Assembly: GCA_964493075.1 (NCBI GenBank)
Contig: CAZBNU010000112.1
Location: 1-12,128 of the forward strand
Source of the DNA: SLFT01 sp964493075
GTDB taxonomy: Bacteria; Hydrogenedentota; Hydrogenedentia; Hydrogenedentales; CAITNO01
Length of the DNA stretch: 12,128 bases
Reading direction: 5' to 3'
A model generated the notes under the pieces. The model had not been told where the DNA came from, did not search any database, and saw only the letters and a program-made list of their open reading frames with translations. This document shows, piece by piece, positions 7,802-12,128 of this stretch (its first letter is position 1; every line of letters starts with the position of its first letter). The position numbers and the translations under genes are program-made.

Positions 7802-7855
7802 TACGTTTCTTCAAATAGACATAATACCAGTACTATCAATGCGTGTGGCGTTATT

Positions 7856-8077
7856 ATGAACGGACAAGCCGATGTATTGTGGTGGTTTGGCTGTCTCATT
7901 GCCAGCGCTGTTGGGACGGCGATGTTGGTTTATGCCGTTCGACAAAAAGACGCATATGCCTTGATTTTTGGCCTGCTAATCAGTGCCTTACCCATGTTTG
8001 TCGGATCCGGTGTACTTATGGCCGTGGCTTTGACAGCAACCATTGGCCTGTTTGTCGCACTCAGGAAATATTTATAG
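7856..8077 (+). CDS. Small three-helix membrane protein, function unknown
   Basis: This gene encodes 73 residues, mostly hydrophobic, with three likely membrane helices (about 8-28, 33-49 and 51-69). Short polar linkers separate them (RQKD at 29-32), and the C-terminus RKYL is basic. I do not recognise the family. The ATG at 7856 was chosen because the hydrophobic pattern begins right after it. The upstream sequence has no strong ribosome binding site, and a second frame from GTG 7843 across the same region gives a less credible polar protein. The gene lies 54 nt after the oxidoreductase and 76 nt before the sulfatase, on the same strand, so it could be co-transcribed with them. A CATAAT at 7820-7825 may be a weak -10 for its own promoter. 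Confidence 0.68.
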   Translation: MNGQADVLWWFGCLIASAVGTAMLVYAVRQKDAYALIFGLLISALPMFVGSGVLMAVALTATIGLFVALRKYL

Positions 8078-8140
8078 AGGTAACCTGAGTCGTCTATTTG
8101 GAAAGAATAAAATTCTGATTCAAGTACAGGGTGGAAAATG

Positions 8141-8145
8141 AAAGG
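8141..8145 (+). promoter_or_regulatory. Shine-Dalgarno site fixing the sulfatase start at 8154
   Basis: AAAGG ends eight nucleotides before the ATG at 8154. The competing in-frame starts, GTG at 8145 and ATG at 8166, lack a site at a workable distance. All three keep the twin-arginine motif. Confidence 0.55.
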
Positions 8146-8153
8146 TGTGGTTT

Positions 8154-9548
8154 ATGTCGCTTACCATGGGTCGTCGTGGGTTTCTGAAGACTTCTGCTGG
8201 TTTGAGCCTGACTGCCATGGGCCGGGCTTATGCTGTTGAACAGTCCATACGTCCCAATGTTCTTTTCATCATGACAGACCAGCAGACCATCGGCGCGATG
8301 AGTGCTGCGGGCAACCCTTATGTGAATACGCCAAACATGGATGCTTTGGCCAAAACCGGCGTACGCTTTGAGCAGTCCTATTGCACTTCGCCCGTGTGCA
8401 GTCCGTCGCGAAGTAGTCTTGTGACGAGCCGTATGCCCCACGAAACCGGGGTGCCCCACAACCTCCACCAGAATTTTGATGTGAGCCTGCCCAACATGGG
8501 CACCATTTTTCGGGAGGCAGGGTATCGGACGGCCTGGGCAGGCAAATGGCATCTGGAGGATTCTTATCCCAAGGGAAATGCGGTTCCGGGTTTTGAATAT
8601 CTGCAACCCATACCGCGTCCGGAAAGAGATTTTAACGGAGGGAACGTGGATGACAAGGTGGCAAACGCAGCTATAGCGTTTTTGAACAGGAAAGATACGC
8701 AGCCTTTTCTATTGGCCGTTTCGCTGCATAACCCCCATGATATTTGTGGCTTGAAGGAGCAAGGCTATCCCAAGCCTGGTGATGATAAAGAAATTCCTCC
8801 GTTGCCTGACAACTTTGCCATGGATCCCAATGAACCGGAGTTCATCAGTCACCAGCGTGGGCGAACGACCTATGGCCCTGAAAATGTGGAAACTGCGGCA
8901 TGGTCTGAAGAACAGTGGCGCTATTATTTGCATCGTTATTACCGTTATGTGGAAGACGTGGACGCGCAGATTGGGCGTGTGATGGAGGCGCTCCGCGATC
9001 AGGGACTGGAAGAGGATACGATTGTTCTGTTCACCAGCGATCATGGCGAGGGCACGGCAGGCCATAAGTGGGTGGTGAAACTGATGCTGTATGAAGAGCC
9101 AGCGAAGGTACCGATGATTGTGCGCTGGAAAGGCGTTACGCCACAGCGTGTTGATGACAGACATCTGGTGTCAGGGCTGGATGTTGTACCCACGTTATGC
9201 GATTATGCCGGCGTGGCCTGTCCTGACAGTCTGCGCGGCATGAGTCTGCGTCCGCTGATTGAGTCGCCCGATACCCCGGGACGGGACCATCTCGTGTGTC
9301 AACTGCAGATCAACCCAGAGGAAGAGGGGCGCATGTTGCGAACGCAACGCTACAAGTATGTGCTTTTTTCCATGGGGGAGCGGCCTGAAATGCTTTTTGA
9401 TCTGGAGGCTGACCCCGGTGAGATGCATAATCTGGCTGCGGAGCAACCCTATCGCGAGGTGCTGGTAGCGCATCGGCAGTTGCTTCAGCAGTGGATGATG
9501 GATGTAAATGACGACTATCTCGAAAGGTTTGCGGTGCCCGTGGCGTGA
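8154..9548 (+). CDS. Tat-exported type I (formylglycine) sulfatase
   Basis: This 464-residue hydrolase removes sulfate esters, probably from carbohydrate, outside the cytoplasm. The N-terminus contains GRRGFLKTSAGLSLT (6-20), a twin-arginine signal, with cleavage likely after GRAYA (about residue 27). The mature part starts with RPNVLFIMTDQQ, the first metal-binding strand. The key motif CSPSR begins at C82; this cysteine is the one oxidised to formylglycine in type I sulfatases and both it and the arginine are intact. GKWHLED and FTSDHGEG (metal ligands) follow, then the usual C-terminal block ending LFDLEADPGEMHNLA. Length is normal for the family. Maturation needs a formylglycine-generating enzyme or anSME, neither of which is encoded in the window. 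Tat export would fit cytoplasmic cysteine oxidation and folding before secretion, which is inference. Sulfatase subfamily and substrate cannot be fixed by eye. The next gene starts 32 nt downstream. Confidence 0.95.
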   Translation: MSLTMGRRGFLKTSAGLSLTAMGRAYAVEQSIRPNVLFIMTDQQTIGAMSAAGNPYVNTPNMDALAKTGVRFEQSYCTSPVCSPSRSSLVTSRMPHETGVPHNLHQNFDVSLPNMGTIFREAGYRTAWAGKWHLEDSYPKGNAVPGFEYLQPIPRPERDFNGGNVDDKVANAAIAFLNRKDTQPFLLAVSLHNPHDICGLKEQGYPKPGDDKEIPPLPDNFAMDPNEPEFISHQRGRTTYGPENVETAAWSEEQWRYYLHRYYRYVEDVDAQIGRVMEALRDQGLEEDTIVLFTSDHGEGTAGHKWVVKLMLYEEPAKVPMIVRWKGVTPQRVDDRHLVSGLDVVPTLCDYAGVACPDSLRGMSLRPLIESPDTPGRDHLVCQLQINPEEEGRMLRTQRYKYVLFSMGERPEMLFDLEADPGEMHNLAAEQPYREVLVAHRQLLQQWMMDVNDDYLERFAVPVA

Positions 9549-9580
9549 GTGGTGGTATACAAAAGAAAAGATGTACTGTG

Positions 9581-9955
9581 ATGAATATAAGCGAAGAAAA
9601 TGAAGGTGGGGCAGGGGTTACCCCGCCGATTATTTGTTGTCGTAAGTGCGGTGCGGCAATTGCGGCAAGCGTAAACTACTGTTCGAATTGCGGCACAAAA
9701 CAGAACACGGGAGAGGCCTGGTATTATCGGCCTGTCTGGATAATGCTCCTTGCCCTTTTTGTGCTCGGACCTTTTGCGCTGCCTCTGGTCTGGAAGTCCA
9801 AGAGAATGGGGCGCGGCTTCAAAGTGTTGATGGCAGCCATGATTTTGGGGTATACGGCCTATTGCGTTTACATCACCTATAAGTTGGTGGCATTTCAAAT
9901 GCGCGAAATAGATGAGTTAAGCGGTCTACTGCAACAGATTAGAAACCCGCGGTAG
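9581..9955 (+). CDS. Zinc-ribbon two-helix membrane protein
   Basis: This 124-residue protein has an N-terminal zinc ribbon made of two CxxC pairs (C20/C23 in CRKC and C34/C37 in CSNC). An aromatic linker (EAWYYRPVW) leads to two membrane helices (about 53-71, LALFVLGPFALPLVW, and about 81-103), and the end is a short helical polar tail. Small proteins with this layout and a GPFALPLVWKS segment are a widespread uncharacterised family, recalled as annotated only 'zinc ribbon domain-containing protein'; role unknown. I chose the ATG at 9581. A GTG at 9545 is in frame and overlaps the sulfatase stop codon (GTGA), which would give 12 extra residues and translational coupling, but it has no ribosome binding site. 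The site before 9581 is also weak. It is the last gene of the likely oxidoreductase-to-zinc-ribbon series. Confidence 0.85.
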   Translation: MNISEENEGGAGVTPPIICCRKCGAAIAASVNYCSNCGTKQNTGEAWYYRPVWIMLLALFVLGPFALPLVWKSKRMGRGFKVLMAAMILGYTAYCVYITYKLVAFQMREIDELSGLLQQIRNPR

Positions 9956-10000
9956 TTCCGGCATCCAGCAAATGCGTGTTGTTTTCCCCGTTATCCAATC

Positions 10001-10009
10001 TGCTATTAT
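10001..10009 (+). promoter_or_regulatory. Candidate extended -10 element upstream of iolD
   Basis: TGC followed by TATTAT (10004-10009, 5 of 6 consensus matches) forms an extended -10. No good -35 is present (TTGTTT at 9979-9984 would leave a 19-bp spacer). Transcription would start near 10016, about 63 nt before the iolD ATG. Confidence 0.4.
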
Positions 10010-10045
10010 GTTTCCAGTACGGAACTTACTTTTTTTCATGAATGC

Positions 10046-10054
10046 TGTTATGTT
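10046..10054 (+). promoter_or_regulatory. Second candidate extended -10 element upstream of iolD
   Basis: TGT followed by TATGTT (10049-10054, 4 of 6 matches) also fits an extended -10. It would place the start near 10061, leaving only a short leader containing the ribosome binding site. It shares the string CTGTTATG with the oxidoreductase promoter candidate. Confidence 0.25.
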
Positions 10055-10065
10055 AGAAACAGGTC

Positions 10066-10071
10066 AGGAGG
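10066..10071 (+). promoter_or_regulatory. Perfect Shine-Dalgarno site of iolD
   Basis: AGGAGG ends seven nucleotides before the ATG at 10079. It is the strongest ribosome binding site in the window and suggests efficient translation. Confidence 0.85.
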
Positions 10072-10078
10072 AAGAATC

Positions 10079-11947
10079 ATGCGATTGACAATGGCGCAGG
10101 CAGTAATTGGGTTTCTGAAAAATCAGTATACCGAACGTGATGGTGCGGAACAGCCCCTGTTTGCAGGATGTTTCGGCATCTTCGGGCATGGCTGCATAGC
10201 AGGTATCGGACAGGCGCTGCAGCAGAACCGTGATTTCCGGTATTACCAGATACGCAATGAACAGGCGATGGTGCATGCGGCGGCAGGCTATGCGAAGATG
10301 AAAAACCGGATGCAGACCTTCGCCTGTGTTTCTTCCATCGGTCCCGGCGCGACGAACATGGTTACCGGCGCGGCAGGTGCGACCATCAATCGCATACCCG
10401 TGCTGCTGATGCCGGGGGACATTTTTGCACGGCGCAATGTCGCACCTGTGCTGCAGCAGTTGGAGTCGGACCGCAGCCAGGACATTTCCGTTAACGACTG
10501 CTTCAAACCGGTCAGCCGCTACTGGGATCGCATCAATCGCGCTGACCAGATTATTTATGCGCTGCCTGAAGCCATGCGCGTATTGACCAGCCCTGCCGAT
10601 ACCGGCGCAGTGACGCTGGCATTGCCCCAGGATGTGCAGACAGAGGCCTTCGATTATCCTGAAGACTTCTTCAACAAGCGGGTCTGGCATATTCCCCGTG
10701 TACGTGCGGATAAGGCGGCACTGCAGCGTGCAGCGGCATGGATCCGCGAGGCGAAGCGTCCTCTCATTGTGGCAGGCGGTGGTGTCATCTACAGCGGTGC
10801 TTGTGATGCGTTGAAGGCCTTCGTGGACAACACTGGTATTCCCGTGAGCGAGACCATGGCGGGCAAAGGCAGCCTGCGTTACGACCATCCGTTGAACGCG
10901 GGGGCTATCGGCGTAACCGGTACCAGCGCAGCCAACATCCTTGCACGTGATGCAGACCTGATCATCGGTATCGGCACCCGGTACAGCGATTTTACCACGG
11001 CCAGCAAAACAGTCTTCCAGAATGAAACCCTGCGATTCATCAACATCAACGTGGCGGATTTTGATGCGAACAAGCATTGCGCCATGCCGTTGCTGGGCGA
11101 TGCGCTTAGGGTCATCGAAGAACTGGGCGAAATTCTGACGGGGCACCAGACTGATGCCGCGTATCAGGAAAAGGCGAAGCAACTGCATGATGAATGGGAA
11201 TCGGAAGTGGACCGCATTTATGCCATTCGCAATACGCCGTTGACCAGTCAGGGCGAACTGGTGGGCGCGGTGAATGAACTGAGCAAACCGGAAAGCATCA
11301 TGGTGTGTGCGGCAGGTTCGCTACCCGGCGACCTCCATAAACTGTGGCGTTCACGGCATACAAAAAATTTCCACATGGAATACGGCTACAGCTGCATGGG
11401 CTATGAGATCGCCGGTGGTCTGGGCGTGAAGATGGCGGCCCCGGATCGGGATGTGTACATCATGCAGGGCGATGGCGGCTACCTGATGCTGAACGCTGAA
11501 ATTGTAACGTCAATCCAGGAAGGCTACAAACTGACCATCATCATCTTCGATAACTTCGGATACAAGAGTATTGGCGGACTCAGTCGTTCGCTGGGGCAGG
11601 AAGGTTTCGCTACCCGCTATGTGTACCCCAAGGACGGCGCACTACCGGGCGATGATGCTGGCGAAGATGTGGAGGTGCTACCCGTTGATCTGGCAGCCAA
11701 TGCCCGCAGCCTCGGCGCGCATGTCATCGAATGCGAAACCTACGACGACTTTGCCGCTGCCATCAAGACGGCGGAGACCATTGACATTACCACTGTCATC
11801 TACGTGCAGAACGACCGCTATGTAGGCGTGCCCGGCTACGAGAGTTGGTGGGATGTGCCTGTGGCGGAAGTCAGTGAAATGGAATCCGTGCAGGAAGCCC
11901 GCAAAAACTTTGAAAAGATGCGCGCCAAGGAACGGTATTACTTGTAA
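10079..11947 (+). CDS. iolD: 3D-(3,5/4)-trihydroxycyclohexane-1,2-dione acylhydrolase (IolD)
   Basis: This 622-residue thiamine-diphosphate enzyme opens the ring of 3D-(3,5/4)-trihydroxycyclohexane-1,2-dione, giving 5-deoxy-D-glucuronate, in the cytoplasmic myo-inositol pathway. The N-terminal pyrimidine-binding domain contains FGIFGHGCIAGIGQAL (32-47) and the cofactor-activating glutamate E61 in RNEQAMVHAAAGYAK. SSIGPGATNMVTGAAGAT and the VLLMPGD block follow, all close to the IolD pattern. The central domain is intact. The diphosphate-binding motif begins at GDG (464-466) and ends with DN (491-492), a normal spacing. The C-terminal WWDVPVAEVSEMESVQEAR is almost diagnostic for IolD as opposed to acetolactate synthase. 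Length is as expected. The gene has its own strong ribosome binding site and lies 123 nt after the zinc-ribbon gene, so it probably starts a new transcription unit. The following gene may encode an IolA-type dehydrogenase, which would fit an iol cluster continuing to the right. Confidence 0.95.
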   Translation: MRLTMAQAVIGFLKNQYTERDGAEQPLFAGCFGIFGHGCIAGIGQALQQNRDFRYYQIRNEQAMVHAAAGYAKMKNRMQTFACVSSIGPGATNMVTGAAGATINRIPVLLMPGDIFARRNVAPVLQQLESDRSQDISVNDCFKPVSRYWDRINRADQIIYALPEAMRVLTSPADTGAVTLALPQDVQTEAFDYPEDFFNKRVWHIPRVRADKAALQRAAAWIREAKRPLIVAGGGVIYSGACDALKAFVDNTGIPVSETMAGKGSLRYDHPLNAGAIGVTGTSAANILARDADLIIGIGTRYSDFTTASKTVFQNETLRFININVADFDANKHCAMPLLGDALRVIEELGEILTGHQTDAAYQEKAKQLHDEWESEVDRIYAIRNTPLTSQGELVGAVNELSKPESIMVCAAGSLPGDLHKLWRSRHTKNFHMEYGYSCMGYEIAGGLGVKMAAPDRDVYIMQGDGGYLMLNAEIVTSIQEGYKLTIIIFDNFGYKSIGGLSRSLGQEGFATRYVYPKDGALPGDDAGEDVEVLPVDLAANARSLGAHVIECETYDDFAAAIKTAETIDITTVIYVQNDRYVGVPGYESWWDVPVAEVSEMESVQEARKNFEKMRAKERYYL

Positions 11948-11953
11948 AAACTA

Positions 11954-12036
11954 CCGTCATTGCGAGGCACGAAGCAATCTCGTGTTACGTGATAATCTGT
12001 CGGCTAAGGAGATTGCCTCGTGCCTCGCAATGACGG
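11954..12036. repeat. Imperfect inverted repeat with 28-bp arms
   Basis: The left arm (11954-11981) and right arm (12009-12036) are reverse complements with a single mismatch (A at 11972 against C at 12018), separated by a 27-bp spacer. Each arm carries the core GTCATTGCGAGGCACGA or its complement. I recall similar CATTGCGAG...GCAATC palindromes scattered in many bacterial genomes, so it looks like a dispersed REP/MITE-like element rather than a gene-specific site. In RNA it would fold into a very stable hairpin between iolD and the next gene. No T-run follows the right arm directly, so it is not a standard rho-independent terminator, though it could stabilise the 3' end of the iolD message. 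The element contains no coding capacity. Confidence 0.88.
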
Positions 12037-12095
12037 AGAATGAGTTTTCTGTAATTATTGCAAGCGGACAGCGCCCGCGTTAGATAAGGATAACC

Positions 12096-12128
12096 ATGAG
12101 CAAGTCTCTTTTGAATTACATAAACGGA
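12096..12128 (+). CDS. Start of a gene, possibly methylmalonate-semialdehyde dehydrogenase (IolA/MmsA)
   Basis: Only 11 codons are in the window (MSKSLLNYING), and the gene runs off the right edge. The ribosome binding site AAGGA ends five nucleotides before the ATG. A start reading L-x-NYING is typical of aldehyde dehydrogenases of the MmsA/IolA group, whose N-terminus usually continues with EW. IolA converts malonate semialdehyde to acetyl-CoA in the last step of inositol catabolism, so the position after iolD fits. With so few residues this is a guess guided by context; other aldehyde dehydrogenases share the motif. Confidence 0.55.
   Translation, partial: MSKSLLNYING

Noticed and set aside
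9958..9984. Possible terminator after the zinc-ribbon gene (GCAT/ATGC stem followed by T-rich sequence)
   Set aside because: The stem is only four base pairs and the T-run is interrupted.
9954..10026. 7-bp inverted repeat AGTTCCG (9954-9960) / CGGAACT (10020-10026) around the iolD promoter region
   Set aside because: Arms this short, about 60 bp apart, are expected by chance and would not form a good operator or hairpin.
10064..11188. 374-codon minus-strand open frame opposite iolD
   Set aside because: It lies wholly antisense to iolD with no recognisable domain; long antisense frames are common opposite codon-biased genes.

Overview
The window looks like a piece of a metagenome-assembled or draft bacterial genome of moderate GC. 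It carries an exact run of 100 Ns at 6685-6784, the usual scaffolding placeholder. The gene mix is a GH106-type glycosidase, a twin-arginine Gfo/Idh/MocA oxidoreductase, a twin-arginine formylglycine sulfatase, an inositol-catabolic enzyme and a MacAB-like exporter. This suggests a Gram-negative glycan-degrading bacterium of the Hydrogenedentota, Lentisphaerota, Planctomycetota or Kiritimatiellota type. That placement is inferred from gene content only; there is no rRNA or marker gene here.

Layout. Positions 1-494 hold no convincing gene, but contain six A-tracts in 10-bp register (281-340) and a plausible extended -10 promoter. A secreted GH106-like glycosidase follows on the + strand (495-3173). 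Three nucleotides later, pointing towards it, ends a compact minus-strand operon read from 6435 down to 3177: ATPase, HlyD/MacA-like adaptor and MacB/FtsX-like permease, with overlapping reading frames. A 226-bp divergent region (6436-6661) separates this operon from a + strand series: Gfo/Idh/MocA oxidoreductase (N-terminus lost in the assembly gap), a 73-residue membrane protein, a sulfatase and a small zinc-ribbon membrane protein. After a 123-bp gap with two possible extended -10 elements comes iolD (10079-11947). A long imperfect inverted repeat (11954-12036) follows, and then the first 11 codons of a gene that may be a methylmalonate-semialdehyde dehydrogenase (iolA/mmsA type).

How the genes may work together. 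The glycosidase and sulfatase carry export signals, and the oxidoreductase begins with a twin-arginine-like motif. Together they could strip and oxidise a sulfated, possibly rhamnose-containing, glycan outside the cytoplasm; that is inference from families. IolD, with a possible iolA-type partner, points to cytoplasmic myo-inositol breakdown continuing beyond the right edge. The ABC genes form a typical MacAB-type export system without an outer-membrane factor in view.

I do not see a clearly new biological system. The points most worth a second look are the phased A-tract array, the Gly/Met-rich insert in the adaptor, the undersized assembly gap, the inverted repeat between iolD and the next gene, and a recurring TG-n-TATnnT promoter-like motif.
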